Shown: positions 1 to 5,632 of the stretch, one piece after another
Position numbering within the stretch: the stretch's first letter is position 1
Layout of the letters: every line of letters starts with the position of its first letter
DNA from: Elusimicrobiota bacterium
Lineage (GTDB): Bacteria; Elusimicrobiota; Elusimicrobia; Elusimicrobiales; Elusimicrobiaceae
NCBI GenBank assembly: GCA_031271365.1
Contig: JAISVV010000112.1
Location: 1 to 5,632, forward strand
DNA: 5,632 nucleotides
Direction: 5' to 3'
The notes under the pieces: model-generated
What the model was told of the DNA's origin: nothing
The model's database searches: none
The model's input: only the letters and a program-made list of their open reading frames with translations
Made by a program: the position numbers and the translations under genes

Positions 1-399
1 ATTATCCCCGCGCTGGAAGCGGGTAAAACCGTTATCTGCGAGCGTTACACCATGTCCTCCTGCGCGTATCAGGGTTATGGCCGCGGGATAGACTTAAAAA
101 TAATAGAACAGCTTAACAATATAGCCACGCGCAATTTGATACCGGATTTAAGCCTTGTCTTTTTAATGCCCGATAAGCGCTTTACCGACAGGGGCGAAAA
201 CCTGATATCCGACAGGCTTGAGCTGGAAAACGACGCCTTCCGCGCGCGTATGCGCCAAGGCTACCGCGAGCTGGCCAAAAAAACGCCCAACGCCGTTGTA
301 ATAGACGCCGATAAGGAGATACTTGATATCCACCGCGTAGTGCTGGGCGAGCTGGTGCGCCACGATATTTTAACCGGCGCGGATATCAGGGGTATATGA
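1..399 (+). CDS. tmk: Thymidylate kinase, C-terminal part (5' end outside window)
   Basis: The protein phosphorylates dTMP to dTDP with ATP in the cytoplasm, an essential step towards dTTP for DNA synthesis. The reading frame is open from base 1, and the 132 visible residues are roughly the last two thirds of a family that is usually about 200-215 residues long. The P-loop therefore lies upstream and cannot be judged. Visible family marks are the PAL-x-x-G-K-x-V-I-C-ERY stretch followed by SSCAYQGYGRG (the DRY motif and dTMP-binding segment; here the first residue is Glu), then PDLSLVFLMP, then a lid-type region with DRGE and SDRLELEND and the F-x-x-R-x-R-x-GY helix. The in-frame ATG at 52 falls inside the ERY-TM-SS motif, so it is not the true start. 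The stop codon TGA (397-399) overlaps the holB ATG, which suggests translational coupling. The identification is firm; only the N-terminus is missing. Confidence 0.95.
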   Translation: MIPALEAGKTVICERYTMSSCAYQGYGRGIDLKIIEQLNNIATRNLIPDLSLVFLMPDKRFTDRGENLISDRLELENDAFRARMRQGYRELAKKTPNAVVIDADKEILDIHRVVLGELVRHDILTGADIRGI

Positions 400-1352
400 G
401 TTTTAAAAGGGTTTTGGGCCAAAGCAAAGCCCTTAACACGCTGAAGGGTTTTTTGGCGGCGTCGCGCGTGCCGCGCGCTATGGTGTTTGCCGGCCCCGCG
501 GGCGTAGGCAAAGCCGCCGCCGCGCTGGAGGTTGCCAAAACCTTAAACTGCCTTGATAAAGAGGCCAGTAAAAATTTTGACAACTGCGGCGTTTGCGTTA
601 ACTGCCGTCAAATTGACGCGCGCGCCCACCCCGACGTTATCTTTGCAGATTTTGCCTATCAGGCCGCCCTCTTGGACGAAGAGATAGAAAAGCAGCAAAC
701 AATTAAAGTAAAAACCATACGCCATTTGACGGCGGCCTCGCAGCAAAAACCCTCGCTTGCCAAGTGGAAAGTTTACATAATAGACAGCGCCGAAAAGCTG
801 CAGGCCGAGGGCGCAAACGCCCTTTTAAAATTTTTGGAAGAGCCCGCCCCCAATACCGTTTGGATATTAATATCCGCCAAAAGGGAGGCTTTGCTGACAA
901 CTATTAAATCGCGCACGCAGCCGGTGGTTTTTGCGCCTTTAAGCGCGGATATAATTAAAGACATTTTAAAGCAAAATTACGTGGAAGACGGCGTTGCCGC
1001 GCAAGCCGCGTTTTACGCCCAGGGCTCCACGGCCAAAGCCTTTGCCGCGGCCGAGGTGCTGGGCGATTTTGCCCCCCTGCCCAAAGGCGCGGCTTTTGCG
1101 CCGCAGGCCGCCGGCGTTTTAAGCAAAACGCTGGCCGCTGCGCGGGGGCAGGCTTCGTCCGTTTTGGATATGCTGGCCGCAAGCGCGCATAAAGAATGGC
1201 AGGCCGCCGCCGACGCTAAAACCAAAGACGCGCTGGCCGCGTTTATAAGCAAATTATCTTTTTACAAAAAAGCCCTGGGGCGCAATACCTCGCCGCAGCT
1301 TATAACCGAAGCCGCCCTCATAGCCGCCGAAGAATACGAGATAAGCCTCTAA
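396..1352 (+). CDS. holB: DNA polymerase III, delta' subunit (clamp-loader protein)
   Basis: The 318-residue protein is a cytoplasmic AAA+ family member that works with DnaX (tau/gamma) and HolA (delta) to load the sliding clamp. It opens with an RFC-like FKRVLGQSKAL segment. A P-loop GPAGVGKA follows at residues 33-40, then a zinc-binding module with Cys52, Cys64, Cys67 and Cys70, the RAHPD stretch at 76-80, the Walker-B-like VYIIDSAEKL (126-135), and the family signature ANALLKFLEEP (140-150). SRT at 173-175 stands where DnaX and many delta' proteins have SRC. The P-loop has Ala instead of Ser/Thr after the lysine, so nucleotide hydrolysis is doubtful. This fits the non-catalytic role known for delta' in well-studied clamp loaders. 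The start is set by the ATGA overlap with tmk; a short AGGGG lies only 3 bases upstream, so coupled re-initiation is likely. The length is normal for HolB. A DnaX identity is unlikely because the protein is short and its motifs are degenerate. Confidence 0.93.
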   Translation: MSFKRVLGQSKALNTLKGFLAASRVPRAMVFAGPAGVGKAAAALEVAKTLNCLDKEASKNFDNCGVCVNCRQIDARAHPDVIFADFAYQAALLDEEIEKQQTIKVKTIRHLTAASQQKPSLAKWKVYIIDSAEKLQAEGANALLKFLEEPAPNTVWILISAKREALLTTIKSRTQPVVFAPLSADIIKDILKQNYVEDGVAAQAAFYAQGSTAKAFAAAEVLGDFAPLPKGAAFAPQAAGVLSKTLAAARGQASSVLDMLAASAHKEWQAAADAKTKDALAAFISKLSFYKKALGRNTSPQLITEAALIAAEEYEISL

Positions 1353-1382
1353 AAATAGTAAAATTATTAACAGCCTTGCCCT

Positions 1383-1386
1383 GGAG
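1383..1386 (+). promoter_or_regulatory. Ribosome binding site of metG
   Basis: A GGAG core lies 9 bases before the metG ATG at 1396. It sits in the 43-bp AT-rich gap after holB and supports that start codon. The gap is short and holds no hairpin plus T-run, so holB and metG are probably on one transcript. Confidence 0.7.
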
Positions 1387-1395
1387 CAATAAAAT

Positions 1396-2877
1396 ATGAC
1401 AAAAAAATTTTATATAACCACCCCTATTTATTACCTTAACGCGGCGGCGCATATCGGCCACGCCTATACCACCATTGCCACGGATATTATGGCGCGCTAC
1501 AAAAAAGCCCGCGGGCAGGAGGTTTACTTTTTAACCGGCACCGACGAGCACGGCGCCAATATAGAAAAGGCCGCCAACACCGCCGGCGTTACCCCGCAAA
1601 AATGGACAGACGATATTGCCGCGCAATTTAAGGCCTTGTGGAAAGATTTGGATATACAAAACGACGACTTTATACGCACCACCGAGCCGCGCCACGAGCG
1701 CGTTGTGCAGGAGATTTTTGAAATCCTGCTTAAAAAAGGCGATATTTATAAAGGCAAATACGGCGGCAATTATTGCCTCTCGTGCGAAGCGTATATAGAC
1801 GAAAGCGAACTTTTAGACGGCAAATGCTGCCCCGTGCACAAAAAGCAAACGCAGTATGTAGAGGAGGAAACTTACTTCTTCCGCTTGTCGGCCTATCAGC
1901 AAAAGCTGGCGGATTTTTATAAAGAACACCCTGCTTTTTTGAGCCCCAAATTCCGCGGGGTTGAAATTTCTAAGTTTGTAGACGGCGGGCTTAAGGATTT
2001 GTCCGTCACGCGCACAAAGGTAAAATGGGGCATACCTACGCTGTCTGACCCTAAACACACCATATACGTTTGGTTTGACGCTTTGATTAACTATATTTCC
2101 GCCGCGGGCTACGGCAAAAAACTCGGCCTTAAAGAGTACGAAAACTATCCCCTTAATTTTGACGACCTTTGGCCCGCCGACGTGCATTTTATAGGCAAAG
2201 AGATTTACCGCTTCCATGCCGTTATCTGGCCGGCGGTTTTAATGGCTTTGGGCGTTGCGCTGCCTAAAAAAGTGTTTGCCCACGGCTGGTGGACGGTGGA
2301 GGGGGAGAAAATGTCCAAATCCGTAGGTAATATTATTAATCCGCGCGACATAACCGCAAAATACGGCGTGGACGCGTTTAGATACTTTTTATTCAGGGAG
2401 GTACCCTTTGGCGGCGACGGCGATTTTTCCATAAACTCTTTTAAGCGCCGCTTTAACGCCGATTTGGCTAATGATTTGGGCAACCTTCTCTCGCGCACGC
2501 TTAACATGGCGGCAAAAAACGTCGGCGAGATACCGGCGGAGTATAACGGCGAGGCTAATTTGCTGAAAGCCGCCCGGCGCGCCGAGGAGGCCTATAACGA
2601 GCACATGGAAGAGCTGGCCTTTGATAAAGCCTTAGACTGCGCCTGGACTTTGATAGGCGATATGAATAAATATATAGACGAAACCAAACCCTGGACGCTT
2701 GCCAAAACAGACCCTGCGCGAACAAAGCAAATTTTGCTGGAGCTTATTTTTACCCTAAAGCGCGTAAATGTTTTTATAGCGCCTTTTATGCCCGCCACCG
2801 CGCTGGAAATGCAGCGGCGTTTAAAGGCCGGAGCGATAGAAAAATACGCCCCGCTGTTCCCGCGTATAGAGGGGTAA
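1396..2877 (+). CDS. metG: Methionyl-tRNA synthetase, short form
   Basis: This class I aminoacyl-tRNA synthetase charges tRNA-Met (initiator and elongator) with methionine in the cytoplasm. The N-terminal Rossmann fold begins FYITTPIYYLN and carries HIGH at residues 19-22. TGTDEHG follows, then a single zinc knuckle with Cys127, Cys130, Cys145 and His148 (CxxC...CxxH, as in the Thermus-type enzyme). The catalytic domain continues through VWFDALINYISA, HFIGKEIYRFHA and HGWWTVEGEKMSKSVGN, with KMSKS at 305-309. The helical anticodon-binding domain runs from about residue 350 to the end and includes NDLGNLLSRTLNM and ETKPWTLAK. The protein stops at residue 493, directly after the LFPRIE motif that usually closes the anticodon domain, so it lacks the C-terminal Trbp111-like domain that makes many bacterial MetRS dimeric. 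Such short monomeric forms are known, and there is no sign of truncation by frameshift. Its position after tmk-holB matches a common bacterial neighbourhood. Confidence 0.97.
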   Translation: MTKKFYITTPIYYLNAAAHIGHAYTTIATDIMARYKKARGQEVYFLTGTDEHGANIEKAANTAGVTPQKWTDDIAAQFKALWKDLDIQNDDFIRTTEPRHERVVQEIFEILLKKGDIYKGKYGGNYCLSCEAYIDESELLDGKCCPVHKKQTQYVEEETYFFRLSAYQQKLADFYKEHPAFLSPKFRGVEISKFVDGGLKDLSVTRTKVKWGIPTLSDPKHTIYVWFDALINYISAAGYGKKLGLKEYENYPLNFDDLWPADVHFIGKEIYRFHAVIWPAVLMALGVALPKKVFAHGWWTVEGEKMSKSVGNIINPRDITAKYGVDAFRYFLFREVPFGGDGDFSINSFKRRFNADLANDLGNLLSRTLNMAAKNVGEIPAEYNGEANLLKAARRAEEAYNEHMEELAFDKALDCAWTLIGDMNKYIDETKPWTLAKTDPARTKQILLELIFTLKRVNVFIAPFMPATALEMQRRLKAGAIEKYAPLFPRIEG

Positions 2878-2887
2878 ATAATAAGGC

Positions 2888-2992
2888 CGTCATTACGAGC
2901 CGAAGGCGCGGCAATCTCATAAGTGTTGTTGGCCTATTGCGGTAAAACAGCTTTTATGAGATTGCCGCGCCCCTGCGCTCCTTGCAATGACG
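2888..2992. repeat. Imperfect palindromic element, MITE/REP-like, between metG and dedA
   Basis: The two arms, about 35 and 39 bases long, are inverted copies around a loop of about 31 bases. Eighteen bases match perfectly (2905-2922 against 2954-2971; arm core GGCGCGGCAATCTCATAA), and the outer ends match over CGTCATT (2888-2894 against AATGACG at 2986-2992). The middle of the arms differs by substitutions and a 4-base length difference. The pattern of a CGTCATT(G/A)C end followed by a GGCAATCTC core resembles dispersed palindromic repeats I recall from intergenic regions of several unrelated bacterial genomes. No transposase lies in the window, so the element would be non-autonomous. I see no clear target-site duplication. 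If transcribed, it would form a long hairpin between metG and dedA. It is not followed by a T-run on the plus strand. Confidence 0.75.
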
Positions 2993-3005
2993 ACAAAAAA
3001 AGGCA

Positions 3006-3683
3006 ATGACAGGCATATTACAAAACACTATGGAAATACTTGCCCAGATAACAGATATCTTTTTGCACCTTGACGTACATTTAAACGCTATGGCCGCTTA
3101 TATGGGGCCGTGGCTTTACGCGCTTTTATTTATGGTGGTTTTTTGCGAAACCGGCCTTGTTGTAACGCCGTTTTTACCCGGCGATTCGCTGCTTTTTGCC
3201 GTGGGCGCGCTTGCGAGTATAGAAGGCTCCGTTATCTCGCTGCCGCTTATTATGGCGCTTTTATTTACAGCCGCCGTTTTGGGCGACGCCGTTAACTACG
3301 CCATAGGCAAATACATCGGCCCTAAAGTTTTCAGCAAAGAAACGGGCTTTTGGCTAAATAAAAAACACCTTATGGCCGCGCATAATTTTTACGAGAAGTA
3401 CGGCGGCAAAACCATTATTTTGGCCCGCTTTATACCTATTATCCGCACGTTTGCGCCGTTTGTGGCCGGCATCGGCAAAATGTCTTACCGGCATTTTTTT
3501 ATCTATAACCTGACCGGCGCGCTTGCCTGGGTTGCTTTGTTTGCTTTGGGCGGGTATTACTTCGGGTCTATGCCGGCGGTGCAAAAACACTTCCATTATA
3601 TTATAGTTGCGATAATTGTGATTTCGGTTTTACCTGCCGTGTACGAGTTTGCAAAAGCCTGGCTGGAAAATAAAAAGAAATAA
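3006..3683 (+). CDS. dedA: DedA-family inner-membrane protein
   Basis: This multi-pass inner-membrane protein belongs to the DedA (VTT/SNARE-associated) superfamily. Members are linked to envelope integrity, membrane-potential and drug-sensitivity phenotypes, and some are thought to move undecaprenyl phosphate or other lipids across the membrane. Visible marks are FCETGLVVTPFLPGDSLLF (residues 46-64) with conserved acidic Glu48 and Asp60, and LARFIPIIRTFAPFVAG with conserved Arg141 and Arg147. The spacing of both pairs matches the essential Glu/Asp and Arg/Arg pairs of E. coli YqjA. Hydrophobic stretches lie at about 37-64, 78-98, 133-156, 165-187 and 196-214, and the tail is Lys-rich. The 225-residue length is typical. 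The start is uncertain: the ATG at 3006 lies in a repeat-derived GCAATGAC word, with AGG only 2 bases upstream. The ATG at 3030 (217 residues, beginning MEILAQITDIFLHLDVHL) lines up better with the usual N-terminus. The symbol denotes the family, and the transported substrate is unknown. Confidence 0.9.
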   Translation: MTGILQNTMEILAQITDIFLHLDVHLNAMAAYMGPWLYALLFMVVFCETGLVVTPFLPGDSLLFAVGALASIEGSVISLPLIMALLFTAAVLGDAVNYAIGKYIGPKVFSKETGFWLNKKHLMAAHNFYEKYGGKTIILARFIPIIRTFAPFVAGIGKMSYRHFFIYNLTGALAWVALFALGGYYFGSMPAVQKHFHYIIVAIIVISVLPAVYEFAKAWLENKKK

Positions 3684-3743
3684 TTCTTTATACCCGCAAT
3701 GACAAAATAAAAAAGGCCTTGCAATAGCGGTATTAAAAATAAT
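3684..3743. other. Short gap after dedA with fragments resembling the upstream palindromic element
   Basis: This 60-bp stretch contains GCAATGAC (3696-3703), the same 8-base word found at the right end of the palindromic element (2984-2991) and again at the dedA ATG (3003-3010). Further on, GGCCT and GCGGTA (3715-3732) echo the loop of that element (2931-2944), with four extra bases between them. The pieces are short and in a different order, so a decayed related repeat is possible but not shown. Confidence 0.3.
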
Positions 3744-3774
3744 CAACCCCCGGCATAGACGGGGGTTGGTTTTT
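3744..3774 (+). terminator. Intrinsic terminator after dedA, between convergent genes
   Basis: A perfect 9-bp stem (CAACCCCCG at 3744-3752 with CGGGGGTTG at 3760-3768) encloses the 7-base loop GCATAGA and is followed by G and then TTTTT (3770-3774). It lies 60 bases after the dedA stop and 18 bases before the end of pilT on the other strand. On the minus strand the same stem is followed by the weaker T-rich GATTATTTTTAAT, so it may also terminate pilT transcripts. Confidence 0.88.
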
Positions 3775-3791
3775 GCCTAAAGCCGCAGCAG

Positions 3792-4856
3792 CTATTTTTT
3801 CTTTTGTTCCAGATAACTTTTTAAGTCCGTAATATCGCCGGAGTGGAACAGCGCCTCCTGATACGATATGCGTTTTTCCAAAAACAAATCGCCCAGGCTT
3901 TGGTTCATGGTGTGCATGCCCATTTTTTGATTGGTTTGCATTACGTGCGAAAGCTGCTCTATCTTTTTATCGCGTATTATAGCGCGCGCCGCCGGCGTTG
4001 CAAGCAGCACTTCGCTGGCCAGCACGCGCCCGCCGTTTTCAGCCTGCAAAAGCTGCTGGGATATTACGGCTTCCAGCACAAAGGAAAGCTGGGCCCGGGC
4101 CTGTTCCTGCTGGTTGGAGGGGAACATATCTATAATGCGGTTGATAGTTTGTATGGCGTCGCTGGTGTGCAGCGTGCCAAAAACAAGATGGCCCGTTTCC
4201 GCGGCGTTAAGGGCTTGCTGGGTGGTTTCCAGGTCGCGCATTTCGCCTATTAAAATTACGTCGGGGTCCTGCCTTAATACATAGCGCAGGGCGGAGGCAA
4301 AATCTTTTGTATCCTGCCCCACCTCGCGCTGGTTTATAATGCTTTTTTTATGGTCGTGCACAAACTCTATGGGGTCTTCCACCGTTATTATGTGGTAGCC
4401 GAAGTTTTCGTTAATATAATTAATCATGCTTGAAAGCGTTGTGCTTTTGCCCGAGCCCGTAGGGCCCGTTACAAGCACAAGGCCTTTGTTTAAATTCATC
4501 AAATTATCCACCGCTACGGGCAGCCCCAACTGGCGGAAAGTTTTAAACTCAAAAGGTATCGCCCTTATAGCCACGCCCACGCTGCCCCTTTGGCGGAAGA
4601 CGTTAACCCTCATGCGGCCCAGGGCTTTCATGGAGAAGGCAAAATCCAGCTCGTTGGTGGCTTCGAAGCGTTGTTTTTGCTCGTCGCTCATAATTGAGTA
4701 GATTAAAGACTGCACCCTTTCCGAGGTAAGCGGGTCAAAGAGGGTAGCGTAAAGGTTGCCGTCTATGCGCAGCACCGGCGGCACGCCGACCGTTAAATGC
4801 AGGTCGGAGGCGTTTTTATCTTTCATCAGCGTAAAAAGTTCGTCCATCAGCACCAT
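3792..4856 (-). CDS. pilT: Type IV pilus retraction ATPase PilT
   Basis: This hexameric cytoplasmic motor drives depolymerisation of type IV pili, powering twitching motility and, in many bacteria, DNA uptake. The 354 residues match the usual PilT length of about 345-370. The N-terminal PAS-like domain (1-100) carries the ASDLHLTVGVPPVLRIDG signature. The RecA-like ATPase domain shows Walker A GPTGSGKST (131-139), the Asp box with ITVEDPIE (157-164), Walker B VILIGEMRD (200-208) with Glu205, and the His box GHLVFGTLHTSDA (222-234) with His223 and His230. In the C-terminal part, AARAIIRD (289-296) stands in the place of the AIRNLIRE motif that is specific for PilT and needed for retraction. 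This favours PilT over PilB, as do the short N-terminus and the lack of a tetracysteine zinc module. All catalytic residues are present, so it should be active. PilU, a related accessory motor, is a less likely reading. The start is fixed by AAGGAG 6 bases upstream. The gene lies 20 bp after an unknown membrane protein gene, probably in the same operon. Confidence 0.95.
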   Translation of the reverse strand: MVLMDELFTLMKDKNASDLHLTVGVPPVLRIDGNLYATLFDPLTSERVQSLIYSIMSDEQKQRFEATNELDFAFSMKALGRMRVNVFRQRGSVGVAIRAIPFEFKTFRQLGLPVAVDNLMNLNKGLVLVTGPTGSGKSTTLSSMINYINENFGYHIITVEDPIEFVHDHKKSIINQREVGQDTKDFASALRYVLRQDPDVILIGEMRDLETTQQALNAAETGHLVFGTLHTSDAIQTINRIIDMFPSNQQEQARAQLSFVLEAVISQQLLQAENGGRVLASEVLLATPAARAIIRDKKIEQLSHVMQTNQKMGMHTMNQSLGDLFLEKRISYQEALFHSGDITDLKSYLEQKKK

Positions 4857-4862
4857 ATAAAG

Positions 4863-4870
4863 CTCCTTTT
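4863..4870 (-). promoter_or_regulatory. Ribosome binding site of pilT
   Basis: Read on the minus strand, AAAAGGAG is followed by the 6-base spacer CTTTAT and the ATG at 4856-4854. This near-consensus site decides between the ATG at codon 1 and the in-frame ATG at codon 4, which would be 15 bases away. It lies in the 20-bp gap after the upstream gene, so pilT has its own strong translation signal within a probable joint transcript. Confidence 0.85.
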
Positions 4871-4876
4871 ATCAAA

Positions 4877-5632
4877 CTACGAAAGCAGATTAAGCGAAAT
4901 ATTGTTAAGCCCCACGATTTCGTTGTTTATAACATTAACGCGGAAGAGATAAAAAATAGGCTCTTTGCGTATTTGCGTCGCCACAAATTCCACGGTGTAA
5001 GAGTTTTCGCCCAGATAGTCGGCGGACCAGCGGGTATTGTAGCCCTGGTAAGTGCGGGTGAAATATTGCTCCATCGTGCCAAGGCTGTCTTTTAAAGCGT
5101 AACTTTTAACGGCTTGCATGGCGCGCAGCCGGTCGGCCTCATTGCCTTTTTGCACTATTGTGCCGTTTCTGTTTGTAATAGGCGCGCCGATAATTGCGAG
5201 CGTTTGGGCCGGTTCCTGCGGGGGCGGCTCGTAGGGGAAGGCCTCCTGCTCCTGCTCTGTTGCCCGGGGGGCGTTAACTTGGGCCTGCGCGGCGTCTTCC
5301 TGATCGGTAAAGAATAAGGTATAAAGCGCTACGCCCACGATAATCAGCATAACCGCCGTCAGGACAAAGATAATATTGTCTTTTTTAGGGCGCGCGTCCG
5401 CGCCGGAGTCTATGGCGCTTATTATTTTGCCGCTTGTTGTGGGCAAAATGCTTAAATTTTTCTGCACGGGTTTAATGGCGTTGGACGCTTTGGGGTTTGC
5501 GCCTTTTAGGCTATGGTCCGGCGTAAGAGTTTTTTTGGAGAGGATATCATTAAGGCTTTGCTGTTCCTGCGCGCTGAAGGGCAGCGGTTTGGCCTCTTGC
5601 TCTTCTTCGTCGTCGTAGTCCTGCGCCGCGTC
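4877..5632 (-). CDS. Single-pass membrane protein of unknown function, pilT-linked (5' end outside window)
   Basis: I do not recognise this family. The frame is open from its TAG stop (4877-4879) to the right edge, giving at least 251 residues. The GTG at 5467-5465 is an internal valine codon, because the frame continues 55 codons upstream without a stop. The visible protein starts with a very acidic, Gln-rich segment (DDEEEQEA near residues 7-14) and a polar region with PFSAQEQQSLNDILSKK. A Lys-Lys-Asp pair then precedes one membrane helix at about 87-108 (IIFVLTAVMLIIVGVALYTLFF). A disordered Ala/Gln/Glu/Pro-rich linker (about 110-145, with PYEPPPQEPAQ) follows, then a compact domain of about 85 residues with an Ala/Tyr-rich helix and beta-strand-like SYTVEFVATQI, FYLFRVNVI and GLNNISLNLL. 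The positive-inside rule puts the C-terminal domain outside the inner membrane. Its place directly before pilT suggests a role near the type IV pilus or cell envelope. That is inference from context only; it does not look like PilN, PilO or PilP. Confidence 0.8.
   Translation of the reverse strand, partial: DAAQDYDDEEEQEAKPLPFSAQEQQSLNDILSKKTLTPDHSLKGANPKASNAIKPVQKNLSILPTTSGKIISAIDSGADARPKKDNIIFVLTAVMLIIVGVALYTLFFTDQEDAAQAQVNAPRATEQEQEAFPYEPPPQEPAQTLAIIGAPITNRNGTIVQKGNEADRLRAMQAVKSYALKDSLGTMEQYFTRTYQGYNTRWSADYLGENSYTVEFVATQIRKEPIFYLFRVNVINNEIVGLNNISLNLLS

Noticed and set aside
955..1252. Arg/Pro-rich and Ala-rich open frames on the minus strand within holB
   Set aside because: Their composition mirrors the Ala-rich holB C-terminus in antisense; the conserved HolB frame explains the region.
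1813..2217. 134-codon open frame on the minus strand inside metG
   Set aside because: It lies wholly within the strongly conserved metG coding sequence, and its predicted product shows no recognisable motif or domain. It is a shadow of the GC-skewed metG codons.
2888..2999. The palindrome after metG as an intrinsic terminator
   Set aside because: The stem is long and interrupted with a large loop, and the right arm is followed by ACAAAAAAA on the plus strand instead of a T-run. A role as terminator for metG is not supported.
2888..3010. CRISPR-like or tandem repeat array
   Set aside because: There are only two inverted arms and a few copies of one 8-base word, with no regular spacing or direct repeats of adequate length, and no cas gene nearby.
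3843..4284. Two open frames of 136 and 117 codons on the plus strand inside pilT
   Set aside because: Both lie antisense to conserved PilT ATPase motifs, and their products have no coherent domain. They arise from codon bias on the pilT strand.
4877..5467. GTG at 5467 as the true start of the pilT-linked membrane protein
   Set aside because: The same frame stays open for 55 more codons to the window edge and encodes a plausible acidic cytoplasmic segment. I see no reason to prefer the internal GTG.

Overview
The window is about 5.6 kb of ordinary, densely packed bacterial chromosome with mid-range GC. It holds two convergent gene groups that meet near position 3740-3770. All six coding regions can be read; five belong to recognisable families and one does not. 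I see no phage, IS transposase, CRISPR array, tRNA or rRNA. The gene set (tmk-holB-metG, a DedA membrane protein, the type IV pilus retraction motor PilT) suggests a piliated bacterium with a Gram-negative-type envelope. The codon style (many ATA and TTA codons beside GC-rich Ala and Arg codons) and the gene content would fit an Elusimicrobiota-like lineage. That placement is a weak inference and rests on no marker gene.

Plus strand, 1-3683: the 3' part of thymidylate kinase (tmk) overlaps the start of holB (DNA polymerase III delta' subunit) by four bases (ATGA). After a 43-bp gap with a clear ribosome binding site comes metG (methionyl-tRNA synthetase, the short form without a C-terminal tRNA-binding domain). 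tmk and holB are neighbours in many bacteria, and metG often lies close by, so this is probably a housekeeping operon for dTTP supply, clamp loading and translation. Between metG and the next gene lies a roughly 105-bp imperfect palindrome (2888-2992). It looks like a non-autonomous mobile or dispersed repeat element rather than a terminator. A DedA-family membrane protein follows, then a strong hairpin and T-run terminator at 3744-3774.

Minus strand, 5632-3792: a gene for a single-pass membrane protein of unknown function enters from beyond the right edge. It ends 20 bp before pilT, and the gap carries a good Shine-Dalgarno sequence, so the two are probably co-transcribed. The unknown protein has an acidic cytoplasmic N-terminal region, one membrane helix, a Pro/Gln/Glu-rich linker and a small folded extracytoplasmic domain. 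This makes it a candidate partner or regulator of the pilus machinery.

The points most worth a second look are the palindromic element and its possible decayed relative near 3696-3732, the unknown pilT-linked membrane protein, the uncertain dedA start beside the repeat, and the degenerate ATPase motifs of the delta' subunit. I found no convincing evidence of a new defence, mobile or regulatory system here.
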